Notes under the pieces: generated by a model
Told to the model about the DNA's origin: nothing
Database searches by the model: none
Seen by the model: only the letters and a program-made list of their open reading frames with translations
Position numbers and translations under genes: made by a program
In this document: one piece after another, positions 8,944 through 16,383 of the stretch
Numbering within the stretch: the stretch's first letter is position 1
Layout of the letters: each line of letters opens with the position of its first letter
Assembly (NCBI RefSeq): GCF_020736845.1
Contig: NZ_JAFFQR010000112.1
Span: 922,911-986,910 of the forward strand
From: Paenibacillus farraposensis
GTDB lineage: Bacteria; Bacillota; Bacilli; Paenibacillales; Paenibacillaceae
Length of the DNA stretch: 64,000 bases
Direction: 5' to 3'

Positions 8944-9597
8944 TTAATAATCTATCTTCTTTAATAGGAGCAGTAATTCTTCCACTCTACTAGAGTCCTC
9001 TAACCAATTCCCCTCTTTATCTTTTACAAAGATTTCTCTTTTTACCGGAAGCCCCGTTTTAGTGTCAATAGTTACTGTTTCTTTTTTTATATTGTCTTCC
9101 GCCATCACATTTTGGAAAGATGGATTAGATTGTGGTTGTATGGACTTCACCCAATTTTGATTCTTCAGTTCTCGTTTTTGTTCTTCCAACAAAGAGATGT
9201 TTAAAATTCGTTTATTTTCGCGGGCTAAATTTGGGGGTAATGTCCATGTGTTGCCAACAAGTTTACCAGTGACATGGTCCCTGCCAATAGAAGTGACGCG
9301 TCTTCCCTCTTCAGAAACAATAATTCTGTAGCGCAAAACGCCACCCACATAATCTTCCGTAACTTCATTCAGATTTTTCCGATCACGTATACGTATTGAA
9401 TAGGAGCTATCGGAATAAGTGCTGGACGAAACTGATATTTTTATATATTCAACTTGCTTGCTAGTGGCTTTGTCAGCTGCTGCATTCACTTCGCTTTGAG
9501 CGCTGACAACCCTATCTGTGTTTAGATAAAAATAACCTGAAACAGCCCCCACAATCAATGGGACTGTGAGAACACCAATTAATGTTCTTTTCTTCAT
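8944..9597 (-). CDS. Exported hypothetical protein
   Basis: 217 residues, no family recognised. An N-terminal hydrophobic stretch (about 6-24) without a lipobox looks like a signal anchor. The remainder is soluble and beta-rich, with GGVLRYRIIVSEEGRRVTSI and a late segment ETVTIDTKTGLPVKREIFVK. Such repeats of threonine-turn-strand resemble LolA-like lipid- or sigma-factor-associated sensors, but that is only a shape impression. The start is well supported by AAGGAGG nine bases before the ATG. No partner gene is adjacent. Confidence 0.65.
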   Translation of the reverse strand: MKKRTLIGVLTVPLIVGAVSGYFYLNTDRVVSAQSEVNAAADKATSKQVEYIKISVSSSTYSDSSYSIRIRDRKNLNEVTEDYVGGVLRYRIIVSEEGRRVTSIGRDHVTGKLVGNTWTLPPNLARENKRILNISLLEEQKRELKNQNWVKSIQPQSNPSFQNVMAEDNIKKETVTIDTKTGLPVKREIFVKDKEGNWLEDSSRVEELLLLLKKIDY

Positions 9598-10066
9598 CTT
9601 CTTGGCCTCCTTATTCTGCTTTTAAATTCAACCCATTAGCATAGGCATCAAATGCAATAGAATTTATGTAAAGAGAATTTATTAACATTTTATGACATAA
9701 ACATGTATTATATCTCAAAATAAGTCATTTTATAGAATAATAATAAACGTAATGTAGGAAAAATTACAGTTTTGCATAACAAGAGTTTGATTCCAAGCGA
9801 CTGGTTATTTAATGTTCTGATCCCTGTCTGACTAACAGGGTCAGTCCAGAGCGTTCAAAATAGATATATAAACAACAGGGATAAAATTCCAATCAACAAA
9901 CTGACCTAAATACCCATTTACACACTTGGGTATTCAGCAATATATTGATATTGTTAGTTTTTTATACAAACTATGTTTTTTCTCTATATTTCGTCTCCAA
10001 CACTCATGCAGAAACATACATACTTTAAAAAACACGGTCCAGACGGAACAATCCACTCATTGCGTG
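9598..10066. other. AT-rich intergenic stretch with two hairpins
   Basis: No gene is seen. Two inverted repeats stand out: CCCTGT/ACAGGG at 9824-9840 and AATACCCA/TGGGTATT at 9909-9934. Neither has a T run, so they are not plain terminators. The region could hold the promoter of the minus-strand exported protein. Confidence 0.4.
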
Positions 10067-10318
10067 TTAACTTTTATATCTTAAAAACAATTTTCGTGTT
10101 CCAACAAAAGCGAAATAGACAATAATTACATTCAATAGGTACATGTTTATCTGAAAGCTACTCCGTTTCATGTTTTCCCACCTAAGAACCTCATACGCAG
10201 CAGGCAAAGCTTCATAATGCCCATCTTTGTACAGAACAAAAGGAAATGGAAACCCAAACGAATTACCACTTCCACCAATGACTACAAAATTAGAGGTACC
10301 AAAAAACATACCAACCAA
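10067..10318 (-). CDS. Small hypothetical membrane protein, possibly truncated
   Basis: Up to 83 residues with one clear hydrophobic helix near the C-terminus (NMYLLNVIIVYFAFVGT). The only in-frame start is a TTG at 10318 without a ribosome site. A good site with an ATG just upstream (about 10335) reads a different frame and stops after 17 codons. This suggests that the present reading is the 3' part of a gene that has lost its proper start. The function is unknown. Confidence 0.35.
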   Translation of the reverse strand: MVGMFFGTSNFVVIGGSGNSFGFPFPFVLYKDGHYEALPAAYEVLRWENMKRSSFQINMYLLNVIIVYFAFVGTRKLFLRYKS

Positions 10319-10425
10319 ACTTTCCAGATCTTCATGATTTCACATCCCTTCGTATGCAAATCGTTTTACACTAACCTGTAATTCGATTTTGTATAAATAA
10401 TACCATAAGAGGAGTTATTTTTTAA

Positions 10426-11104
10426 ATGAGCAAGAAAATATTCACCTTGTTATTGTCGGTGCTGTTAACCTTTGTCCTTGTCCTTCCTGCATCAGCAGCA
10501 GAGACAATTAATGAAGGGATAGCAGACTTTAACACGGTTGAATTGCAAAAACAGCTAGACGATATTGCAGCAAAATATGGGTTTGAGCCTGTCAACCAGT
10601 CCTAAGTTAGTACAAGCCTAAAAGATAACGAACGATTACACTTTAAAAGTCCTGAAGAATTTGAAGCCTTCCTGAAAGCATTTGAAGAAGCCGAAAAAGC
10701 TTCTAACGGTGGGACAACCATCATTGAAAAAGACAGCAAAGAGACTAACCCCCCCCTTTGGCCTCGCAGCAACTTTTACAAATGGCCACGAATCTTGGTA
10801 TTCATTTCTTGTAGGCGCGGCTTTCTCTTGGAAAAATGTTGATTATCACTACACAAGCGGATTTGACAAAAATGGTAAAGGGTACATGACAGGAGTATCC
10901 AATGTAACATCGTATCTGACAGGGTTTCAGGCTGGATTATCGTGGACACAAACCAATAACAGCTCATTTGCTACAGGTAAAACAGCAAAATTGAGAGTAA
11001 GTGGTTACTATCTGTTCGGCGCTGAATTGTACGATTCCCAATTGGTTATAGACAGCAAGGCGAATGGTCCAGAGATGTTGTACACAACAACCTGCCGGAT
11101 TTAG
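10426..11104 (+). pseudogene. Secreted protein gene broken by a stop and a C8 frameshift
   Basis: ATG 10426 follows AAGAGGAG and begins a clear signal peptide (FTLLLSVLLTFVLVLPASAA). After 59 codons an in-frame TAA at 10603 interrupts, yet the same frame continues with plausible coding sequence (SPEEFEAFLKAFEEAEK). At a run of eight C (10749-10756) the coding frame moves by one, and the remaining part (from about 10757, with ESWYSFLVGAAFSWKN and GKTAKLRVSGYY) runs to 11104. The restored protein would be about 225 residues, secreted and rich in aromatic strands. No family is recognised. A terminator follows. Confidence 0.7.
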
Positions 11105-11126
11105 CCTAATATCAAATGAGCAGAGA

Positions 11127-11161
11127 GAGCCGATCCCCAATTTGGGGGTTGGCTCTTTTTT
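11127..11161 (+). terminator. Rho-independent terminator
   Basis: GAGCC-GA-TCCCC pairs with GGGGG-TT-GGCTC around AATTT, then six T's. It closes the broken secreted-protein gene. Confidence 0.88.
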
Positions 11162-11204
11162 CAACTGATTCTCTTCGGTTAACATTACTGTAAAAGAAGA
11201 TAAA

Positions 11205-11360
11205 ATGCATATTAATACTGATAAAACTAGAACTTATCAAACAGCATTTTTTACTTGGAACTTTGTATATCAGAAATTGGGTTTAACTTTTGGAACAGCA
11301 ACCCATACGGTTTGGGGTTATACAGACGGTACTAAGGGATCGTCATTTTCAAAATCATGA
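11205..11360 (+). CDS. Short unknown ORF, possibly a gene remnant
   Basis: 51 codons from ATG 11205, with a purine-rich AAAAGAAGAT upstream. The reading frame remains open upstream for several codons, so this may be the 3' end of a longer lost gene. Its aromatic, Gly/Thr-rich strands (ex. TAFFTWNFVYQKLGLTFG) resemble in style the broken secreted protein just before it. The TGA overlaps the next ATG (ATGA), so the two would be translationally coupled. Confidence 0.35.
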   Translation: MHINTDKTRTYQTAFFTWNFVYQKLGLTFGTATHTVWGYTDGTKGSSFSKS

Positions 11361-11461
11361 AAAAATTATTAAAAATTGTTGTCATAATAGTTATTATACT
11401 TATCGTGCTTTATTTCGCTGCTAAGTATCTATTTAGTGTACCAACTAAAATAAATTTTTAG
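11357..11461 (+). CDS. 34-residue single-pass membrane peptide
   Basis: The ATG at 11357 overlaps the preceding stop (ATGA). The product is MKKLLK followed by a helix of Val, Ile and Leu (residues about 6-25) and a short polar tail. Tiny membrane peptides like this often accompany secreted peptides as immunity or stress factors, but nothing here proves a role. Two hairpins follow directly. Confidence 0.4.
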   Translation: MKKLLKIVVIIVIILIVLYFAAKYLFSVPTKINF

Positions 11462-11489
11462 AGATCGTTTTGATTAACTCAAACGCTTC

Positions 11490-11555
11490 TCAGGCTGACG
11501 AGAAAGTCTCGACAGCCTGAAACGTATTAGTTTACTCGACTAAATACGTTTTTTG
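11490..11555 (+). terminator. Two tandem hairpins, second a terminator
   Basis: First hairpin 11490-11520: TCAGGCTG-a-CGAGA and its complement around AAG, without a T run. Second hairpin 11521-11551: AACGTATTAGT with ACTAAATACGTT around TTACTCG, followed by T's. The two lie back to back after the 34-residue gene. Confidence 0.75.
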
Positions 11556-11597
11556 GTTCTTGCCATGAATTTGCTACTTCAATCAAATAACTACGGA

Positions 11598-12074
11598 CTA
11601 ACGCTTCAATTGAGCTTCATGTGGAGCGCCAGTCTTACGTTCAAATGTAATTGGACCTTTACGGTTCACGAGCCGTTTCAAATCTATGGTCATTTCATTT
11701 TTCAGCTTATCAATGAGCTGGTCTTCTTTGATGCCTTTGCTTTTAGCAATATCGGCCAACGATTTTCCTTGTCCCAGCTCATTCTCCAGCTGGTTAGGAG
11801 TGATGCCGAGCAGCTTGGCTACCTTTTCGTTCAAATGATGATTCCAGCCGTCAGGCTGTCTGCCATGATCATACTTATGAACATGTCCTTGTCGGTGGCA
11901 ATCCTGCCGCTCCGTATTCTGTTGACGTACTTCTCCTTGAATGGAGCCATTGGGAGTAAGAGCTGACAACAGATCACTCGGTTCTATAACAAAAGCTTCT
12001 GCAGCCCCCGCACTACCGTACATCATCACTCCTCCGTACAGAGTAGCAGCGATCAATTTCCATTGTTTTTTCAT
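11598..12074 (-). CDS. Secreted protein with His-rich linker
   Basis: 158 residues from the ATG at 12074 (MKKQWKLIAAT). A signal peptide ends at about residue 24 (GSAGAAEA). A segment near 55-80 has seven His with Asp and Cys (CHRQGHVHKYDHGRQ, then NHHLN), which could bind metal. The C-terminal half carries two copies of a short helical motif, KLLGITPNQLENELGQGKS and KSKGIKEDQLIDKLKNEM, known from secreted Firmicutes and actinobacterial proteins of unknown function. The purine-rich GGAAGGG upstream is a moderate ribosome site. No operon partner was found. Confidence 0.6.
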   Translation of the reverse strand: MKKQWKLIAATLYGGVMMYGSAGAAEAFVIEPSDLLSALTPNGSIQGEVRQQNTERQDCHRQGHVHKYDHGRQPDGWNHHLNEKVAKLLGITPNQLENELGQGKSLADIAKSKGIKEDQLIDKLKNEMTIDLKRLVNRKGPITFERKTGAPHEAQLKR

Positions 12075-12446
12075 GTCGCAGACCCTTCCTTCATTCTTTT
12101 CCATCTAATATTTTCTCTTTCCGCTATTTTTATTCGTTTTCATGCCTGCAGGACAACCATTAAATGGTAAAAAAAGATCTCATGAAAATTTCTATCCAAC
12201 GATTACATCCATCCTTCAATCTACTCTGGCTCCTTGATCTAGAGAGTGAGCAGGAATTAATAACTAAACTTTCTACAGTATACCTTAATTTTTTCGAGGT
12301 TAAATATTAAGGAAACTATGATAAAATATTGTTCGTAATCGATTACAATTCAATTTATGGGAGGAAATGATGTATTGAGCTTTCTACGAGCTGCACAGCA
12401 TCATAGTCAGACTAAATGCAAATGAATCAAAAAGGAGGAATATCAA
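12075..12446. promoter_or_regulatory. Upstream region of the xylan operon
   Basis: This 372-base gap holds no gene of size. TATGATAAAAT lies at 12317-12327 and a cre-like palindrome at 12334-12347. GGGAGGAAATG at about 12359 opens a three-codon frame that stops at once (ATG ATG TAT TGA), which may be a leader or chance. The xylanase itself has its own AAGGAGG. Confidence 0.5.
12334..12347. promoter_or_regulatory. cre-like palindrome upstream of xylanase
   Basis: CGTAATCGATTACA has a perfect 12-base palindrome (GTAATCGATTAC) and matches TGWNANCGNTNWCA except at the first base. It lies about 100 bases before the GH11 start, just after an AT-rich stretch that could be the -10 box. CcpA repression of xylan degradation is the obvious reading; another palindrome-binding regulator is possible. 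Confidence 0.55.
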
Positions 12447-13535
12447 ATGAAACGGAAAGGGATAAGGTTATTTTTATCAATTCTGATTTGTTTCTCACTT
12501 ACATTACCAGCAGTAACCGCACAGGCGGCAACACCGATCACCTCAAATGAAACTGGCACCCACGACGGCTACTACTATGAATTGTGGAAGGATTCCGGGA
12601 ACACAAGTATGACTCTTAATAGTGGTGGTACGTTCAGTGCCCAGTGGAGTAACATCAATAATGCGTTATTCCGTAAAGGCAAGAAATTCAACGAGACCCA
12701 GACACACCAGCAAATTGGAAACATATCCGTAAACTACAGTGCCAACTACCAGCCTAATGGCAATTCATACTTATGTGTCTATGGGTGGACGGTTGACCCG
12801 CTCGTAGAATATTACATCGTCGATAGCTGGGGCAGCTGGCGTCCGCCCGGAGCAACGCCAAAGGGCACCATTACCGTTGACGGGGGGACATATGACATAT
12901 ATGAGACCATTCGAGTCAACCAACCTTCCATTAAAGGCAATAATACAACTTTTAAACAGTATTGGAGTGTCCGGACATCAAAGCGCACGAGCGGAACCAT
13001 ATCTGTTAGCGAACACTTCAAAAAGTGGGAGAGCTTAGGAATGACAATGGGTAAGATGTATGAAACTTCGCTTACGGTAGAGGGATATCAAAGCAGTGGG
13101 AGTGCGACTGTGACTAGTAATACAATCACGATCGGCGGCAGCTCCGGCGGCGGGACTACTCCCCCTCCAAGCACTGGTACGAAAGTGGAAGCCGAGAGTA
13201 TGACCAAAGGCGGTCAGTACACCGGAAATATCAGTTCGCCGTTCAACGGAGTCGCTTTATACGCCAACAATGATTCGGTGAAATATACACAGAATTTCTC
13301 CAGCGGCACCCATAGTTTTTCACTCCGTGGTGCTTCGAACAACTCCAACATGGCCAGAGTCGACTTGAAAATCGGCGGAGTGACAAAGGGAACCTTCTAT
13401 TTCGGCGGGAGCTCGCCTGCGGTCTATACTTTAAACAATGTCAGCCATGGAACCGGAAATCAAGAGATTGAGCTCGTTGTAACAGCCGATAACGGGACAT
13501 GGGATGCTTACATTGATTATTTAGAGATCAACTAA
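12447..13535 (+). CDS. xynA: Secreted GH11 endo-1,4-beta-xylanase with CBM36
   Basis: 362 residues. Signal peptide 1-28 (ends AQA-AT). The GH11 jelly roll spans about 33-232. The nucleophile is E121 in [12 protein letters not shown], and the acid/base is E212 in TVEGYQSSG; both regions match Bacillus XynA closely. A Gly/Ser/Thr/Pro linker (230-245) leads to a CBM36 (about 248-362), a Ca-dependent xylan-binding module first described in P. polymyxa. The ATG follows AAGGAGG. The enzyme cuts the xylan main chain outside the cell. The next gene, a CE4 esterase, carries a nearly identical CBM. A cre-like site lies upstream. Confidence 0.96.
   Translation: MKRKGIRLFLSILICFSLTLPAVTAQAATPITSNETGTHDGYYYELWKDSGNTSMTLNSGGTFSAQWSNINNALFRKGKKFNETQTHQQIGNISVNYSANYQPNGNSYLCVYGWTVDPLVEYYIVDSWGSWRPPGATPKGTITVDGGTYDIYETIRVNQPSIKGNNTTFKQYWSVRTSKRTSGTISVSEHFKKWESLGMTMGKMYETSLTVEGYQSSGSATVTSNTITIGGSSGGGTTPPPSTGTKVEAESMTKGGQYTGNISSPFNGVALYANNDSVKYTQNFSSGTHSFSLRGASNNSNMARVDLKIGGVTKGTFYFGGSSPAVYTLNNVSHGTGNQEIELVVTADNGTWDAYIDYLEIN
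13188..13535 (+). repeat. CBM36 repeat, copy 1 (in xylanase)
   Basis: These 348 bases recur at 14346-14693 with about a dozen single-base differences, so the copies are roughly 96% identical. The similarity continues a few bases past the stop codon. The two genes are otherwise unrelated, so this is a recent module duplication or gene conversion. Confidence 0.95.
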
Positions 13536-13622
13536 AACCCCGAACACTAGGAGAGAGTTGAAGCGATTCGGAGTGACTTGAAGAGCCATACTAGCCATTT
13601 AAAATTGCTAGGAGGAAGTAAC

Positions 13623-14693
13623 ATGTTAAATGCTAAAGCAGTAAAATGGGCGGCGATCGGGTCGCTTATCGTGTCTTTGTTTATGGGCTCACTGGGGATT
13701 TCCGACGACAAGGTGCTTGCGGCTGATTGTTCGAACGGCTATGTAGCATTAACCTTCGACGATGGTCCGAATCCCTACAACACCACAACGCTGCTTAACA
13801 CGCTAAAGCAAAACGGCTTGCGTGCGACGCTCTTCAACATAGGACAAAATGCGCAGAATTCCCCGTCACTCGTACGCGACCAGCAGGCAGCAGGCATGTG
13901 GATTGGCAACCATTCATGGTCGCATCCCCACCTGACTCAGCTGAGCACCTCACAAATGGCATCGGAAATAACACGCACGCAACAAACGCTGCAGTCCACT
14001 ACCGGCACGGCACCGAAGTTGTTCCGTCCGCCGTACGGCGAGACCAACACGACCTTGAAATCCATCGAGAAGCAAAACGGTCTTACCGAAGTGCTGTGGA
14101 ACGTTGACTCCCAGGACTGGAACGGCGCCACCACCGCCCAGATCGTATCCGCCGCGGGCAGGCTGCAGAACGGAGACGTGATTCTGATGCACGACCAGTA
14201 TCAGACTACGCTCCAAGCAATCCCGCAGATCGCGCAGAACCTCAAGAGCCGGGGCCTTTGCTCTGGCATGATCTCGCCAAGCACCGGCCGGGCGGTCGCG
14301 CCTGACGGCGGAAGCGGTGAAACGCCAAGCACAGGGACGAAAATGGAAGCCGAGAATATGACCAAAGGCGGTCAGTACACCGGAAATATCAGTTCGCCGT
14401 TCAACGGAGTCGCTTTATACGCCAATAATGATTTGGTGAAATATACGCAGAATTTCTCCAGCGGCACCCATAATTTTTCAATCCGTGGTGCCTCGAACAA
14501 CTCCAACATGGCCAGAGTCGACTTGAAAATCGGCGGAGTGACAAAGGGAACCTTCTATTTCGGCGGGAGCTCGCCTGTGGTCTATACTTTAAAAAATGTT
14601 AGCCACGGAACCGGAAATCAAGAGATTGAGCTCGTTGTAACAGCCGATAACGGGACATGGGACGCTTACATTGATTATTTGGAGATCAACTAG
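13623..14693 (+). CDS. Secreted CE4 deacetylase (acetylxylan esterase type) with CBM36
   Basis: 356 residues from ATG 13623 (AGGAGG nine bases upstream). Signal peptide about 1-34. The NodB/CE4 domain (about 38-235) has the motif 1 Asp pair in TFDDGPNP (D46, D47), the metal His pair in HSWSHP (H97, H101), RPPYG (135-139) and late ILMHD. The compact form with VDSQDW resembles acetylxylan esterases more than peptidoglycan deacetylases, and the xylan-binding CBM36 (242-356) supports that. It would strip acetyl groups so that the xylanase can act. The 87-base gap and lack of terminator after the xylanase suggest one transcript. Confidence 0.92.
   Translation: MLNAKAVKWAAIGSLIVSLFMGSLGISDDKVLAADCSNGYVALTFDDGPNPYNTTTLLNTLKQNGLRATLFNIGQNAQNSPSLVRDQQAAGMWIGNHSWSHPHLTQLSTSQMASEITRTQQTLQSTTGTAPKLFRPPYGETNTTLKSIEKQNGLTEVLWNVDSQDWNGATTAQIVSAAGRLQNGDVILMHDQYQTTLQAIPQIAQNLKSRGLCSGMISPSTGRAVAPDGGSGETPSTGTKMEAENMTKGGQYTGNISSPFNGVALYANNDLVKYTQNFSSGTHNFSIRGASNNSNMARVDLKIGGVTKGTFYFGGSSPVVYTLKNVSHGTGNQEIELVVTADNGTWDAYIDYLEIN
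14346..14693 (+). repeat. CBM36 repeat, copy 2 (in CE4 deacetylase)
   Basis: Second copy of the 348-base CBM36 segment at 13188-13535. Six residues differ between the copies (for example AESM/AENM, NNDS/NNDL and HSFSL/HNFSI); the rest of the changes are silent. Confidence 0.95.
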
Positions 14694-14756
14694 AATCCCG
14701 AAGCGGTAAATGTTCCTTTTGAGTTTTTGATTTGGTTTCTGATCGTTTTTTCAAAC

Positions 14757-14791
14757 AAAATCCCGGCGGGGTCTTCCCTGCCGGGATTTTT
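14757..14791 (+). terminator. Terminator of the xylan operon
   Basis: AAAATCCCGGC pairs with GCCGGGATTTTT around a loop of about 12 bases. Confidence 0.9.
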
Positions 14792-15024
14792 GTCGGTATC
14801 CCCGACATAGTGCTAGCTGTTGAGTGGCCGCTAGCATGGTATGCTATCGCATTTCTAAGTGTAATTGGACTAAGCGTATTGCTTCTAGCAACAAATTGAA
14901 TAAAAGAATGTGCGGCGTTTGAGTAAAAATAACAAGACCTCGAAAATTGCAATCCATTATACAATGACGGGTAGCAACTAGGAATCGCTATAGAATATAT
15001 CCATAAGAGATGCAGGTGATAGCG

Positions 15025-15966
15025 ATGAAATGGTATTTTGCATACAAAGATGAATTAGAGGACGTATTTCGTCAAGCGGAGGAGCGGATAGCGGCGTTTC
15101 CTGCTCCGTTTCAGCATCTGGGACTGGACTATCTGGCCCATTTTAATCCATTACGGGAAGACAGCACCCGCAACTACATATGCTACTTGCTTCCCTTTTG
15201 GCTGCAGGAAATCACTGGTCTGACCCCAGAAATTTGCCGAAAGCTATCACTTGGGAACGTGTTTGTCATGGCTCATTATTTCATTCAGGACGATGTGATG
15301 GATACGCCAGCAGACAACAGCGCAACGCAACTTGCCTTAAGCCAGCTATTCTATACCGAATGTCTGCGCATTTATCAGAACCTTTTTCCCGCTTCCTCTC
15401 CTTTTTGGTCACATGCCCAAACGTATGTCAATGAGTGGGCCGTTAGTGTAGTATCCGAGGGAACAGAGAACTATTTTCAAGGAGACCGGCATCGGATTGC
15501 CCTGAAAGCAAGCCCGTTAAAAATGGCCGGAACAGGCGCTTTGCTGCTCGGTGGCCGTGCTGATCTGATTCAGGCTATTACAGAGATGACCGATACGGCG
15601 CTGCTTGTGCTCCAAATGTCGGATGATTGGGCCGATTGGCCGGAAGACTGGGAGGAAAACAGCTACAATTGCTTATTATCTCATATCAGTGCGGAACAGA
15701 AGACCGCTTATCGTGAAGGTTTAAACCCGGAGAAGGTTCAAGAAGCGATTTATGTACGCGGTACGTTGACCAGTTACGCGGGCATTGCCAATCAAGCAGT
15801 CCGAAAGTTGGAGGCTATGGAGCCTTCCGTCCCGGGTCTGCATATGTTCGCACGCTCCATTGCGGAAGAGCTGGGCGAAGAAGCCGCAGAAATTGAAAGC
15901 GGGCGCTCGCATTTGAGAAGAGGCGGACTCGATTTCTGGATCACCAAAAATATGAAAAAATCCTAG
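15025..15966 (+). CDS. Class I isoprenoid-synthase-fold enzyme, possible peptide prenyltransferase
   Basis: 313 residues, mostly helical, no signal. Two acidic motifs typical of polyprenyl/terpene synthases can be seen: QDDVMD (D89, D90, D93) on one helix and SDDWADWPEDWEENSYN (D200, D201, D204, D208) on another. These bind Mg and diphosphate in the class I isoprenoid fold. It lies 69 bases before a small NHLP-type precursor ending in Trp. ComQ, which prenylates the Trp of the ComX pheromone, has the same fold, so prenylation of this peptide is a reasonable hypothesis. A plain terpene or prenyl diphosphate synthase is the alternative. ATG 15025 follows AGGTGAT; an ATG five codons upstream is possible. 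Confidence 0.7.
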   Translation: MKWYFAYKDELEDVFRQAEERIAAFPAPFQHLGLDYLAHFNPLREDSTRNYICYLLPFWLQEITGLTPEICRKLSLGNVFVMAHYFIQDDVMDTPADNSATQLALSQLFYTECLRIYQNLFPASSPFWSHAQTYVNEWAVSVVSEGTENYFQGDRHRIALKASPLKMAGTGALLLGGRADLIQAITEMTDTALLVLQMSDDWADWPEDWEENSYNCLLSHISAEQKTAYREGLNPEKVQEAIYVRGTLTSYAGIANQAVRKLEAMEPSVPGLHMFARSIAEELGEEAAEIESGRSHLRRGGLDFWITKNMKKS

Positions 15967-16035
15967 ATTTTGATAAGTCTTTCGTGGTATACTGACTAGG
16001 TAATTATAACCAATTGAATGAGAGGGTGATTTTTG

Positions 16036-16272
16036 ATGGCTACTGAAGTTCTTCAAACACAAGTCATTCAAAAAGCTTGGGAGGATGCCAGTTTTAGAGA
16101 AAAACTGATAACAGATCCCAAATCTGCAATACGTGATGTGTTAGGAGTCATGATCCCTGACCATATCCAAATCAAAACGTTAGAAGAAACATCTGATCAG
16201 TTTTATTTGGTTATCCCTCCCAACCCATCTGGCGTGTTGGCTGCATCCCGGAAACCTAGCTCGATGTGGTAA
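16036..16272 (+). CDS. NHLP-leader-type precursor peptide with C-terminal Trp
   Basis: 78 residues. The body (about 8-64) has the nitrile-hydratase-alpha-like leader pattern: helix, SFREKLITDPKSAIRDVLG, then PDHIQIKTLEE and YLVIPPNP. In the NHLP family this is a leader for modified peptides. Unlike most members, no Gly-Gly end follows; instead a 14-residue tail, SGVLAASRKPSSMW, ends in Trp. GAGGGTG precedes the ATG. The gene follows the isoprenoid-synthase-like gene on the same strand. A modified secreted peptide or signal is suggested. Alternatively it is a degenerate nitrile-hydratase-like protein with no product. Confidence 0.72.
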   Translation: MATEVLQTQVIQKAWEDASFREKLITDPKSAIRDVLGVMIPDHIQIKTLEETSDQFYLVIPPNPSGVLAASRKPSSMW

Positions 16273-16359
16273 ATTGGTTCTTGCAGCCCTTCTGAATTAC
16301 ATTTCCTGATGACAAGCGGGTGGGTCCAGCAAGCTTTCTTCCGTTTTCTCCGAACGCAA

Positions 16360-16383
16360 AAAAGCCGGATATTTATCCGGCCA
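16360..16383 (-). terminator. Terminator overlapping the kinase stop codon
   Basis: On the minus strand GCCGGATAAATATCCGGC is followed by TTTTTT. The TAA stop of the sensor kinase (16375-16373) lies inside the hairpin. Confidence 0.88.

Noticed and set aside
9909-9934. Hairpin AATACCCA/TGGGTATT as a terminator
   Set aside because: No T run on either strand and no gene ending close by.
12359-12373. Three-codon leader peptide before the xylanase
   Set aside because: A ribosome-like GGGAGG and ATG are present, but the frame stops at once and there is no attenuator hairpin after it.
15968-16000. Separate promoter for the NHLP precursor (TTGATA and TATACT)
   Set aside because: The spacing is about 12 bases, too short for a sigma-A promoter; the gene is likely read through from upstream.
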